The position numbers were made by a program, and so were the translations under genes. A stretch of 10,941 nucleotides of DNA from an uncultured Brevinema sp. (lineage in GTDB: Bacteria; Spirochaetota; Brevinematia; Brevinematales; Brevinemataceae), in contig CAMQSH010000054.1 of assembly GCA_947036575.1 (NCBI GenBank), positions 1-10,941 of the forward strand. Direction: 5' to 3'. The notes beneath the pieces were generated by a model. The model did not search any database, was not told the DNA's origin, and saw only the letters and a program-made list of their open reading frames with translations. Shown one piece after another: positions 1 to 6,105 of this stretch (its first letter is position 1; each line of letters begins with the position of its first letter).

Positions 1-19
1 TATAAATGAGGAGTTATTT

Positions 20-1261
20 ATGAAATCAACAATTAGTCTAAAAAGTGTTTGGGAGTCCTACCACTTCCCTATTATTTTATTAAGCTCAATTATTTTTGGT
101 AGTATCGTAGGAATGAAGATGGGTACAGATGCCAATGTATTCAAACCTCTTGGCGATATTTTTATTAATGGAATGTTTACTATCGTGGTGCCTTTGGTAT
201 TTGTGACTATTAGTGGTTCTATCGCTAATATGAGTGACCTCCAAAAACTGGGAAATATTCTCAGAAGCCTTCTTTTAGTTTTTGTCTCTACAGGCCTAGT
301 GGCAGCAGTTTTAATTTTAACTATCGTTACTATTTTCCCTCCTGCTCAAGGGGTACAATTAGATATGCCTGCTGCTGAAATAATCCAACCTTTCAAAACA
401 GGAGCTCAAATTGTCAGTACTTTTACTGTTGATGATTTTCCTTTATTATTATCAAAAAAACACCTTCTTCCTTTAATTATTTTTGCATTACTTTTTGGTT
501 TAAGTATTAGCTTAGCTGGCGATAAAGGCAAACCTATCGCTAAAGCATTAGATTCTTTATCAGCAGTATTATTAAAAATGATAGGTTTATTAATGTATTA
601 TGCGCCTATAGGTCTTGGGGCTTATTTTGCAGCATTAGTAGGACAATACGGTCAAGATCTCATAGGGTCTTATGCACGAGCAATGCTCATCTACTATCCT
701 TTATGTATCGTTTATTTTATTGTTGCCTTTCCTATTTATGCCTTTATCGCTGGTGGTAAAGAAGGCGTACGCCGATTAAAATATATCATTTCTCCTGCTA
801 TTACTTCTTTAGCAACTCAAAGTAGTATCGCTACTATTCCTGTCAACCTCGAAGCTTGTGAAAAAATCGGTGTTCCAAAAGAGATTAGTAATATTGTCTT
901 ACCTCTTGGTGCTACAGCACATATGGATGGGACTGTTATTAGTACCATTCTCAAAATATCATTTTTATTCGGTATTTATGGTCTTCCTTTTACTGGAGTA
1001 GAAACTTTTGCTACTGCTTTATTGTTGGCCCTTGTTGGAGGAGTTGTTATGTCAGGTGTTCCCGGAGGCGGTCTCATAGGAGAAATGTTTATTGTTTCTA
1101 TGTATGGATTTCCCCCCGAAGCATTCCCTATTGTTGCGACTATAGGATATTTGGTTGATCCACCTGCTACCATGATTAATGCTACTGGTGATACGATTGC
1201 ATCTATGTTAGTGACTCGTATGGTTGAAGGTAAAAATTGGATCGCTAAAAATTTAGGATAA
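20..1261 (+). CDS. Dicarboxylate/amino acid:cation symporter (DAACS, GltP/GltPh family)
   Basis: Inner-membrane secondary transporter that should couple Na+ or H+ entry to uptake of an amino acid or dicarboxylate. It has 413 residues, the usual length for the family. The family signatures are in order: re-entrant loop HP1 with QSSIATIP (267-274), the TM7 motif as HMDGT (301-305, usually NMDGT), HP2 with GVPGGG (346-351), and TM8 with D380, N387 and D391 in an ATGDT context. The TM8 arginine that holds the side-chain carboxylate in acidic-substrate members (R397 of GltPh) aligns with Ala383. A neutral or other substrate is therefore more likely than glutamate or aspartate. The start follows GAGGAG at 8-13. 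A strong terminator follows at 1331-1360, so it ends its transcription unit. Any promoter lies mostly outside the window. Family assignment is firm; substrate is inferred. Confidence 0.93.
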   Translation: MKSTISLKSVWESYHFPIILLSSIIFGSIVGMKMGTDANVFKPLGDIFINGMFTIVVPLVFVTISGSIANMSDLQKLGNILRSLLLVFVSTGLVAAVLILTIVTIFPPAQGVQLDMPAAEIIQPFKTGAQIVSTFTVDDFPLLLSKKHLLPLIIFALLFGLSISLAGDKGKPIAKALDSLSAVLLKMIGLLMYYAPIGLGAYFAALVGQYGQDLIGSYARAMLIYYPLCIVYFIVAFPIYAFIAGGKEGVRRLKYIISPAITSLATQSSIATIPVNLEACEKIGVPKEISNIVLPLGATAHMDGTVISTILKISFLFGIYGLPFTGVETFATALLLALVGGVVMSGVPGGGLIGEMFIVSMYGFPPEAFPIVATIGYLVDPPATMINATGDTIASMLVTRMVEGKNWIAKNLG

Positions 1262-1330
1262 TCATTATAAATCAAAAAATAAGTATTGTCTAAAAAATTC
1301 TATAACAAAAATAGTATTAAAATTAAGCTA

Positions 1331-1360
1331 GAACCACCTAAAATAGGTGGTTCTTTTTTT
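1331..1360 (+). terminator. Intrinsic terminator of the symporter gene
   Basis: A perfect 10-bp stem, GAACCACCTA (1331-1340) and TAGGTGGTTC (1344-1353), closes a 3-nt AAA loop and is followed by seven T residues (1354-1360). It lies 70 bp after the symporter stop. Confidence 0.93.
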
Positions 1361-1390
1361 ATGATATATAAGTATATGTCAAATAGAAGC

Positions 1391-1419
1391 TTGCAAATTA
1401 CAAAATCATAAAGTATAAT
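1391..1419 (+). promoter_or_regulatory. Sigma-70-type promoter for the ankyrin gene
   Basis: TTGCAA (1391-1396), a 17-bp spacer and a perfect TATAAT (1414-1419). The predicted transcription start is near 1426, so the leader before the ankyrin gene is about 107 nt and would include the 17-residue ORF at 1453. Confidence 0.7.
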
Positions 1420-1452
1420 AATTGAAGAAAAAGAATTTTTAATAGGTCAATA

Positions 1453-1506
1453 ATGAAAAACATAGGATTGTTATTAATGTTATTGAGCTACGGAGTAATC
1501 CTTTAA
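1453..1506 (+). CDS. 17-residue ORF resembling an orphan signal peptide
   Basis: The ORF reads MKNIGLLLMLLSYGVIL. It has a basic N-terminus, a Leu-rich core and a small-residue SYG region, much like the signal peptide of the next gene (which ends IVYG). It stops 26 bp before the ankyrin ATG. A weak TAGG-type ribosome site sits 7 nt upstream. It could be the stump of a second ankyrin-type gene left by deletion, or a short leader ORF. It is not convincing as a functional gene. Confidence 0.3.
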   Translation: MKNIGLLLMLLSYGVIL

Positions 1507-1532
1507 TCATCAAAAAAACACAGAAGAAAAAA

Positions 1533-2093
1533 ATGAATAAAATACTTTTGTTAGGTATTATCTTGTCATCATCTATTGTATATGGCAATGATATAATTGT
1601 ATATGGCAATGATATAAATGAAGCTTTAATAAATGCTGCTAAAAATGGAAATCTAAAAGAAGTCAAGGCTTTGATTAAAAAAGGTGCTGATGTTAATGCC
1701 ATAAATGAAGATTATGACAATCCTTTGGATAGTGCTATTTTTATAGAAAATGTTGCTATCGTAAAATTATTAATAGACAACGAGGTAAATGTTAATATAG
1801 GATATTATGAAGGTCAAACACCTTTAATGTATGCATCAAGAAAGGGGCTTCTGGATATTGCAAAATTACTAATTGATGCTGGTGCCCAAATAGATGTTGA
1901 AGACTTTTCTGGTTATACAGCTTTAATATGGGCATCAGAGGCAGGGCATACTGAAATTATAAAACTGCTAATAGCAAATGGGGCAGATATTAATTATAAA
2001 TCTAGTGAAGGACGAACAGCACTAAACACATCTCTTGATTTTGACAATAAAGAGATAATCAAACTTCTTAAAGATACTGGGGCTACAGAATAA
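1533..2093 (+). CDS. Secreted ankyrin-repeat protein
   Basis: A 186-residue protein with an N-terminal signal peptide (hydrophobic core about 4-16, likely cleavage after VYG at 16-18), then almost entirely ankyrin repeats. Approximate repeats are 28-57, 62-91, 94-123, 127-156 and 160-186. They show the usual TPLMYA/TALIWA helix starts, KLLI and GAD turns. Ankyrin repeats mediate protein-protein contact and have no enzymatic role, so the partner cannot be read from sequence. The mature protein should act in the periplasm or outside the cell. The 21-bp tandem duplication at 1575-1616 doubles the peptide IVYGNDI at the predicted cleavage site. The ATG follows a purine-rich AGAAGAAAAAA rather than a strong Shine-Dalgarno. 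It is a single-gene unit between its own promoter (1391-1419) and terminator (2115-2148). The family call is firm; the role is unknown. Confidence 0.88.
   Translation: MNKILLLGIILSSSIVYGNDIIVYGNDINEALINAAKNGNLKEVKALIKKGADVNAINEDYDNPLDSAIFIENVAIVKLLIDNEVNVNIGYYEGQTPLMYASRKGLLDIAKLLIDAGAQIDVEDFSGYTALIWASEAGHTEIIKLLIANGADINYKSSEGRTALNTSLDFDNKEIIKLLKDTGATE
1575..1616 (+). repeat. Perfect 21-bp tandem duplication in the ankyrin gene
   Basis: Two identical 21-bp copies (1575-1595 and 1596-1616) encode IVYGNDI twice in frame. They fall exactly across the predicted signal peptidase I site, so the protein carries two successive potential cleavage motifs. Because the unit is a multiple of three, gain or loss of a copy keeps the frame. 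Confidence 0.95.
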
Positions 2094-2114
2094 TTAATCA
2101 CCTAGTTATAAATC

Positions 2115-2148
2115 AAAAAAGCACAGGTGCAATTCTTGTGCTTTTTTT
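2115..2148 (+). terminator. Intrinsic terminator of the ankyrin gene
   Basis: An 11-bp stem with six A residues plus GCACA (2115-2125) pairs with TGTGC plus T residues (2137-2147) around an 11-nt loop. The 3' arm ends in a run of seven T. Confidence 0.85.
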
Positions 2149-2158
2149 AGTATCATTA

Positions 2159-2187
2159 TTGCTATTTTTAGCCAATTATTCTACAAT
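2159..2187 (+). promoter_or_regulatory. Sigma-70-type promoter for deoC
   Basis: TTGCTA (2159-2164), a 17-bp spacer and TACAAT (2182-2187). Transcription would start near 2194, directly before the AAGGAG at 2196-2201, giving an unusually short leader of about 14 nt. Confidence 0.6.
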
Positions 2188-2207
2188 TAATAATAAAGGA
2201 GTTATTT

Positions 2208-2873
2208 ATGCTTATTAATAAATATATAGATCATACTGTCCTCAAAGCTGATACGACAGAAAAACAAATCCAACAACTATGTAAAGAAGCCCTAGAACAT
2301 CAATTTTATGCAATTTGTATTAATGGATCTTATGTCCCTTTAGCTGCTAAATTACTAAAAGATAGTAATGTCAAAATCGCCGCTGTTATTGGATTCCCAC
2401 TTGGTGCTATGAGTACAGAATCCAAAGTTTTTGAAGCTCAACAATGTATCAAAGATGGTGCTACAGAAATTGATATGGTTATTAATATTGGCTTTCTAAA
2501 AGACAAAAAATATGATCTCATCCAACAAGAAATCACAGCGATTAAAAAAGCAATAGGAACAAATCTTCTCAAGGTAATTATAGAAACATGTCTTCTAACT
2601 GATGATGAAAAACGTAAAATGTGTCATATTGTTATTGATGCTGGTGCAGAATATATCAAAACATCTACAGGATTTAATAGTAATGGTGCTACCAAAGAAG
2701 ATCTCGCTCTCATGATTGAAGAAGTACAAGGAAAAATCCTTGTCAAAGCTGCTGGAGGAGTCAGAGATATCCAAACAGCTCAAGATTATATTAATATGGG
2801 TGTCATGCGTTTAGGTACAAGTTCTGGAGTAGAGCTTGTGAAAAACATTGCTATTGATACTAATAAATATTAA
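2208..2873 (+). CDS. deoC: Deoxyribose-phosphate aldolase
   Basis: Class I aldolase that splits 2-deoxy-D-ribose 5-phosphate into acetaldehyde and glyceraldehyde 3-phosphate, the last step of deoxynucleoside breakdown in the cytoplasm. All catalytic landmarks are present. Lys151 in YIKTSTGF forms the Schiff base. Lys180 in VKAAGGVR is the second active-site lysine. Asp89 in EIDMVINIG is the proton-relay aspartate. These correspond to K167, K201 and D102 of the E. coli enzyme. IDHTVLKADTT at the N-terminus and RLGTSSGVEL at the C-terminus are also typical. At 221 residues it is the short bacterial/archaeal form. The start follows AAGGAG at 2196-2201 with 6 nt spacing. It stands alone, with its own promoter and terminator. 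No deoA, deoB or deoD neighbour is in the window. Confidence 0.97.
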   Translation: MLINKYIDHTVLKADTTEKQIQQLCKEALEHQFYAICINGSYVPLAAKLLKDSNVKIAAVIGFPLGAMSTESKVFEAQQCIKDGATEIDMVINIGFLKDKKYDLIQQEITAIKKAIGTNLLKVIIETCLLTDDEKRKMCHIVIDAGAEYIKTSTGFNSNGATKEDLALMIEEVQGKILVKAAGGVRDIQTAQDYINMGVMRLGTSSGVELVKNIAIDTNKY

Positions 2874-2892
2874 ATTCATTATAACAAAATAC

Positions 2893-2928
2893 AATCAAAA
2901 GCCACCTATGCTAAGGTGGCTTTTGATT
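2893..2928. terminator. Bidirectional terminator between convergent deoC and the binding-protein gene
   Basis: A perfect 15-bp stem (2893-2907 and 2914-2928) around a 6-nt loop. The arms begin with AATCAAAA and end with TTTTGATT, so both strands have a T-rich end. It lies between deoC (ends 2873, +) and the lipoprotein gene (ends 2960, -) and can serve both. Confidence 0.9.
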
Positions 2929-2959
2929 TATTATAAAATATTTCTAAAATATTAGTGTT

Positions 2960-3694
2960 TTATAACTTAACATTAATATTATATTTTTCTTTTAACTGCT
3001 CTATAATTCCCTTAGATTGTAATATTTTTAAAGTATCATTCAATTCTTTTTTTAGAGCATCTTGCCCTTTATTCATAGAAACTGCATAACCTTCACTAAC
3101 ATTACTATCTATCATGCCTAATATTGCTAAATCTGGATTTTGTGCTACATTCTTTTTTGCTGGTACAGAAGAAAGCATAATAGCATCGATTTTTTGACTT
3201 TTAAGATCTAAAATAGCTCCTGTATAGTTGTTATATAAAGCTGGTGTTACCTGTGAATATGCTTTTAGGGTAGTTTCTTGGATAGATCCTAAGAGTACTC
3301 CTATCGTTAAACCATCAAGATTATTAACATCTAATGTTGAAACAGTATTTGTAAGCGCCACTAATATCTGAACATCTCTGTTATAAGAGTCTGTAAAATC
3401 TACAGCTTTTCTTCTATCAACAGTGGGTGAGATTCCAATCAATACATCTACCTTTTTAGCTTGAAGGGCTGCTATTAACCCTTCGAAGGTCATATTCTCA
3501 AATTCATAGGTATAGCCAGCTTCTTCTAAGAGTGCCTTTACTACATCTACATTAAATCCAACAAACTCATCACCTTCTAAATACTCATAGGGAGCATATT
3601 CTGCATTCAATCCTATTTTTAGATGCTTTTTGGCACTATTGTCTGTACACCCTACAAGGGCAATAAGAGCTGATAAAATTATTATTTTTTTCAT
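2960..3694 (-). CDS. Amino-acid ABC transporter substrate-binding lipoprotein (paralogue A)
   Basis: A 244-residue extracytoplasmic solute-binding protein of the polar amino-acid family (SBP_bac_3). A lipoprotein signal ends in the lipobox LVGC with Cys16, so it is anchored in a membrane facing the periplasm. Lobe I starts LKIGLNAEYAPYEY (25-38). Arg94 in SPTVDR matches the residue that usually holds the ligand carboxylate. The aspartate that usually binds the ligand amino group (D161 of HisJ, in DAALQD) aligns with Ser175 in DAIMLSS, so the ligand is uncertain. It is 72% identical to the paralogue at 5216-5938. No permease or ATPase gene is nearby, so it must work with distant components. 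The ATG follows AAGGA. Expression is probably set by the perfect promoter at 3908-3936 and the conserved leader at 3758-3880. Confidence 0.93.
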   Translation of the reverse strand: MKKIIILSALIALVGCTDNSAKKHLKIGLNAEYAPYEYLEGDEFVGFNVDVVKALLEEAGYTYEFENMTFEGLIAALQAKKVDVLIGISPTVDRRKAVDFTDSYNRDVQILVALTNTVSTLDVNNLDGLTIGVLLGSIQETTLKAYSQVTPALYNNYTGAILDLKSQKIDAIMLSSVPAKKNVAQNPDLAILGMIDSNVSEGYAVSMNKGQDALKKELNDTLKILQSKGIIEQLKEKYNINVKL

Positions 3695-3766
3695 AAAATT
3701 ATTCCTTATATATAATTATACTATTTTTTATTATTTGACATTATTGGGTACTAAAAATTGAGTAAA

Positions 3767-3799
3767 TTAAGGTGGGATAAAGACGAAGAAACCTCCCAT
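3767..3799 (-). CDS. Possible second leader ORF MGGFFVFIPP (copy A)
   Basis: An 11-codon frame including TAA that spans the second hairpin of the leader. The peptide is Phe-rich. The copy B version (6043-6011) has one difference and it is silent (ATC to ATT, both Ile). There is no Shine-Dalgarno upstream of this ATG, so translation is doubtful; the conservation may only reflect RNA structure. Confidence 0.2.
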   Translation of the reverse strand: MGGFFVFIPP

Positions 3800-3825
3800 A
3801 TCTAAGACATGAGATTAAAAAATGA

Positions 3826-3861
3826 CTACTTTGAGCGAAGATACCTCCAAAATAACGCCAT
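3826..3861 (-). CDS. Leader ORF MALFWRYLRSK (copy A)
   Basis: A 12-codon frame including the TAG stop. It is preceded by GGAGG (3871-3867) with 5 nt spacing to ATG, the best ribosome site in this part of the window. Every base, from the site to the stop, is identical in copy B (6105-6070). The peptide packs Phe, Trp, Arg, Tyr, Leu and Arg into seven residues, which is the kind of composition seen in amino-acid-sensing leader peptides. It ends 131 nt before the lipoprotein ATG. Translation is inferred, not shown. Confidence 0.5.
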   Translation of the reverse strand: MALFWRYLRSK

Positions 3862-3907
3862 CGTTTCCTCCAAGATAATACTATAATATAATATCATTAT
3901 CTTAATA

Positions 3908-3936
3908 ATTATATTATATTATTATATATTTGTCAA
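3908..3936 (-). promoter_or_regulatory. Perfect consensus sigma-70 promoter of lipoprotein A
   Basis: On the - strand, TTGACA (3936-3931), a 17-bp spacer (3930-3914) and TATAAT (3913-3908): all 12 consensus bases at the ideal distance. The same arrangement precedes paralogue B. Confidence 0.9.
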
Positions 3937-3962
3937 CTCTTCTCTATAAAAAATATACAAAG

Positions 3963-3995
3963 ATAAACCCTCTCACTTATCGTAAGAGGGTTTAT
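3963..3995 (-). terminator. Intrinsic terminator of the outer-membrane protein gene
   Basis: An 11-bp stem (ATAAACCCTCT at 3963-3973 and AGAGGGTTTAT at 3985-3995) with an 11-nt loop, 18 bp after the outer-membrane gene stop. The T-rich tail on the - strand is imperfect. It separates that gene from the lipoprotein A promoter 27 bp further on. Confidence 0.75.
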
Positions 3996-4013
3996 TAAAT
4001 ATAACTATTCAAA

Positions 4014-5048
4014 TTAAAAGAAGATAGACATATCTACTCCTATTTTTTCTTCATAAGTAGTATAAGAAATCATATGTTTTGATCTCATACGTGAATATTT
4101 AGCGGCGATAGTAAAACGATCAAATTCAAAACCTGCTCCAATAACAATAGTAGGATACCAAGCTTTAGTTTCTGATACTGCATCAAAAGCTGATCCATCT
4201 GCTCTTGCTTCAATTATTCTAACCATATCATAATTCAATCCAAAATGGATACCTGTAATAAAGTTAATTTGTCCCCAAACAGGAATTCTTACATCTGTTC
4301 CTATATGAAATCCAAAAAGTGTAGCGTAAGCTGTTATCCAATTGACAGAAGGATCACTAGGGCTGTGATAATTAAATTGTATTCCTCCATAAAAAGTGAA
4401 GAATCTCCAATTATAATAGAGCTCAAACATCATTCCTTCAATCCCTAAATCTGGAACTCCTCTTTTAATTCCATCATCAAAGCCAGAATCACCTAGATAA
4501 TCTCCAGATACATGAGCACATTCATGAACCATCGGTGTCCAACGAAATTTCAATTTTTCATCCCAGATAAAATCAAAATGCATGCTAATACGCATATAGT
4601 CTGAAATAATTATATCCGAACCATATAGATGATTATAGTCACCATAACCAATCAACTGTATATCTGCAGAAAATGCTACACCCATACGAAAAGTAAAATT
4701 ATCTATCGTAAATGCTATAGGATTGACTTCAGTAGCTACTTTCATAGAATAATATAGAGCAACTTTATCTAAGTTCCAATTGGGATCTGTTAAATTTTGC
4801 TCTGCACTTAACACATCTCCTACCCAAAGAGCTGAAACAAAATTGTTAGGATCTAACCATCCTACTAATTTCTTTTCAGCCGCACTCACCCTAAAAGGAT
4901 TATACTTCCATTGAGCTCTAGTTTTTTCTGTGTGCTCTTTCATTTTCTGGTCCATGATTTCCATGGTATTTTTTTTAGCACCAGCCTGTACATCTTGACC
5001 ATATATTGATGTTGATATCAAGATCAATAATAAAACAAATAAATTCAT
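4014..5048 (-). CDS. Predicted outer-membrane beta-barrel protein, possibly DUF1207-like
   Basis: A 344-residue protein with a signal peptide (hydrophobic 3-14, likely cleavage after IYG at residue 17), then a polar, Lys/Glu-rich segment. The rest is dominated by alternating aromatic/hydrophobic stretches typical of beta strands, and the protein ends in Phe-Phe, as outer-membrane proteins recognised by the BAM machinery do. Residues 175-187 contain HECAH followed by GDYLGD. The His-x-x-x-His-x-x-Gly-Asp pattern recalls the histidine motif of DUF1207 proteins, but this is a resemblance from memory. The literal HExxH match to zinc proteases is probably chance in a barrel. It sits between the two lipoprotein paralogues, 168 bp after paralogue B. 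A weak promoter (TTGATA 5146-5141, TATATC 5124-5119) is possible. The start is chosen for the signal peptide; AAGGG is rather far upstream. Function unknown. Confidence 0.78.
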   Translation of the reverse strand: MNLFVLLLILISTSIYGQDVQAGAKKNTMEIMDQKMKEHTEKTRAQWKYNPFRVSAAEKKLVGWLDPNNFVSALWVGDVLSAEQNLTDPNWNLDKVALYYSMKVATEVNPIAFTIDNFTFRMGVAFSADIQLIGYGDYNHLYGSDIIISDYMRISMHFDFIWDEKLKFRWTPMVHECAHVSGDYLGDSGFDDGIKRGVPDLGIEGMMFELYYNWRFFTFYGGIQFNYHSPSDPSVNWITAYATLFGFHIGTDVRIPVWGQINFITGIHFGLNYDMVRIIEARADGSAFDAVSETKAWYPTIVIGAGFEFDRFTIAAKYSRMRSKHMISYTTYEEKIGVDMSIFF

Positions 5049-5143
5049 TTTAAATAGTACCCTTATTTCCTATATTTTTCCTATTTTTATTAGATTAATT
5101 TATATGTTTACTATATATGATATATGACCATTTATCCCATTAT

Positions 5144-5157
5144 CAAATTATAATTTG
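5144..5157. repeat. 14-bp perfect palindrome upstream of the outer-membrane gene
   Basis: CAAATTATAATTTG overlaps the weak -35-like TTGATA of the outer-membrane gene. It could be an operator, but AT-rich palindromes are common by chance here. Confidence 0.3.
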
Positions 5158-5166
5158 TTATAATAA

Positions 5167-5198
5167 ATTCCCCATTTCAATAAATAAAAAGGGGGAAT
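5167..5198 (-). terminator. Weak terminator after lipoprotein B
   Basis: A 7-bp stem (ATTCCCC at 5167-5173 and GGGGAAT at 5192-5198) with an 18-nt loop, 18 bp after the lipoprotein B stop. The following T-run on the - strand is interrupted, so read-through into the outer-membrane gene is plausible. Confidence 0.5.
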
Positions 5199-5215
5199 CT
5201 GAGTAATCACTATTA

Positions 5216-5938
5216 TTATATTTTATATTTTTCTTTTAACTCATCAACAATCCCTTTAGATTGTAATACTTTGATGGCATCATTTAATTCTTTTTTTAGT
5301 TTGTCTTGATCTTTATTCATTGCAATTCCAAAACCTTCGCTGATATCACTTTCAACAATACCTAACATAGCTAAATCTGCATTTTGTTCCATATTTTGTT
5401 TTGCTGGTAAAGAAGAAAGAAGAATAGCATCAATTTTTTGACTTTTAAGATCTAAAATAGCTCCTGTATAGTTATTATATAGTACAGGGCTTACTCCAGG
5501 AACTGTATTTAATACAACTTCTTGGATAGAACCTAATAGCACACCAACTTTTGATCCTTGTAGATTTTTAATATCTAATGTTGAAACTCTATTAGTTAGT
5601 GTAATGATTACCTGTTCATCCACACTATAATTATCTGTAAAATCTACTACTTTTTTCCTATCTTCTGTAGGTGAAATTCCAATTAATATATCTACTTTTT
5701 TGGATTGAAGAGCAGCAATTAAACCATCAAAGGTCATATTATCAAATTCATAAGTATAGCCAGCTTCTTCTAAGAGAGCTTTTGATACCTCTACATTAAA
5801 CCCAACAAGTTCATTCCCCTCAAGATACTCATACGGTGCATATTCTGCATTCACTCCTATTTTAAGATGTTTTATACTGCTATTATCTGCACATCCTACG
5901 AATGCCACAAGTGTTGCTAAAATTATTATTTTTTTCAT
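5216..5938 (-). CDS. Amino-acid ABC transporter substrate-binding lipoprotein (paralogue B)
   Basis: A 240-residue polar amino-acid-type binding lipoprotein and second copy of the gene at 2960-3694 (172 of 240 residues identical, no gaps). The lipobox FVGC places the lipidated residue at Cys16. The ligand-pocket pattern matches paralogue A: Arg94 in SPTEDR is kept, and the usual ammonium-binding aspartate is Ser175 in DAILLSS. Differences cluster at 102-113, 123-130, 141-150 and 183-205, which may shift ligand preference. It ends four residues earlier than A. The ATG follows a strong AAGGAG. The promoter (6139-6167) and leader (6002-6124) are near-copies of those of A, so the unit duplicated was promoter plus leader plus gene. 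No transporter permease or ATPase gene adjoins it. Confidence 0.93.
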   Translation of the reverse strand: MKKIIILATLVAFVGCADNSSIKHLKIGVNAEYAPYEYLEGNELVGFNVEVSKALLEEAGYTYEFDNMTFDGLIAALQSKKVDILIGISPTEDRKKVVDFTDNYSVDEQVIITLTNRVSTLDIKNLQGSKVGVLLGSIQEVVLNTVPGVSPVLYNNYTGAILDLKSQKIDAILLSSLPAKQNMEQNADLAMLGIVESDISEGFGIAMNKDQDKLKKELNDAIKVLQSKGIVDELKEKYKI

Positions 5939-6010
5939 AACGTTCTCCTTGTTTATACATTTATTTTATTTTTTTGTTAAGACATGTTTGGAAATTAAAA
6001 TTTGAGTAAA

Positions 6011-6043
6011 TTAAGGTGGAATAAAGACGAAGAAACCTCCCAT
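6011..6043 (-). CDS. Possible second leader ORF MGGFFVFIPP (copy B)
   Basis: Counterpart of 3767-3799 with one silent change. It has no ribosome site and may be only a by-product of conserved RNA structure. Confidence 0.2.
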   Translation of the reverse strand: MGGFFVFIPP

Positions 6044-6069
6044 ATCCAAGACATGAGATTAAAAAATGA

Positions 6070-6105
6070 CTACTTTGAGCGAAGATACCTCCAAAATAAC
6101 GCCAT
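6070..6105 (-). CDS. Leader ORF MALFWRYLRSK (copy B)
   Basis: The same 12-codon frame as in copy A, base for base, with GGAGG at 6115-6111 and 5 nt spacing to ATG. Its retention in both copies, while the downstream genes have diverged to 72% protein identity, is the main argument that it matters. Confidence 0.5.
   Translation of the reverse strand: MALFWRYLRSK

Larger units (their letters stand above)
3758..3880 (-). promoter_or_regulatory. Conserved 5' leader block, copy A (candidate cis-regulatory RNA or attenuator)
   Basis: This is the transcribed leader of lipoprotein A, about 207 nt from predicted start (near 3901) to ATG. It matches 6002-6124 at 121 of 123 positions with no gaps. Read on the - strand it holds three purine boxes, GGAGGAAACG, GGAGGTATCTTCG and GGGAGGTTTCTTCG. 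The first is the ribosome site of an 11-residue ORF. Two hairpins compete for one GGGA: UCUCAU (3814-3809) with AUGGGA (3799-3794), and UGGGA (3798-3794) with UCCCA (3777-3773). One of the two differences between copies turns a G-C pair of the second hairpin into G-U; the other falls in the loop of the first. No classical riboswitch core (lysine, glycine, SAM, T-box, glutamine) was recognised. An 8-bp AAGATAAT/ATTATCTT repeat near the 5' end is unique to this copy. Confidence 0.7.

Noticed and set aside
976..1275. 99-codon - strand frame inside the symporter gene
   Set aside because: It is antisense to a clearly conserved transporter, matches no family and has no ribosome site.
1439..1702. 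87-codon - strand frame over the ankyrin start
   Set aside because: Antisense shadow of AT-rich sequence, low complexity, and it crosses the ankyrin promoter-proximal region.
2595..2783. 62-codon - strand frame in deoC
   Set aside because: Antisense to well-conserved active-site sequence of deoC.
3758..3880. Leader block as a known riboswitch (lysine, glycine, glutamine, SAM, T-box, TPP)
   Set aside because: None of the core motifs I know for these classes could be placed on either strand. This needs Infernal for a firm answer.
4245..4448. 67-codon + strand frame inside the outer-membrane gene
   Set aside because: Antisense shadow with no ribosome site and unusual composition.
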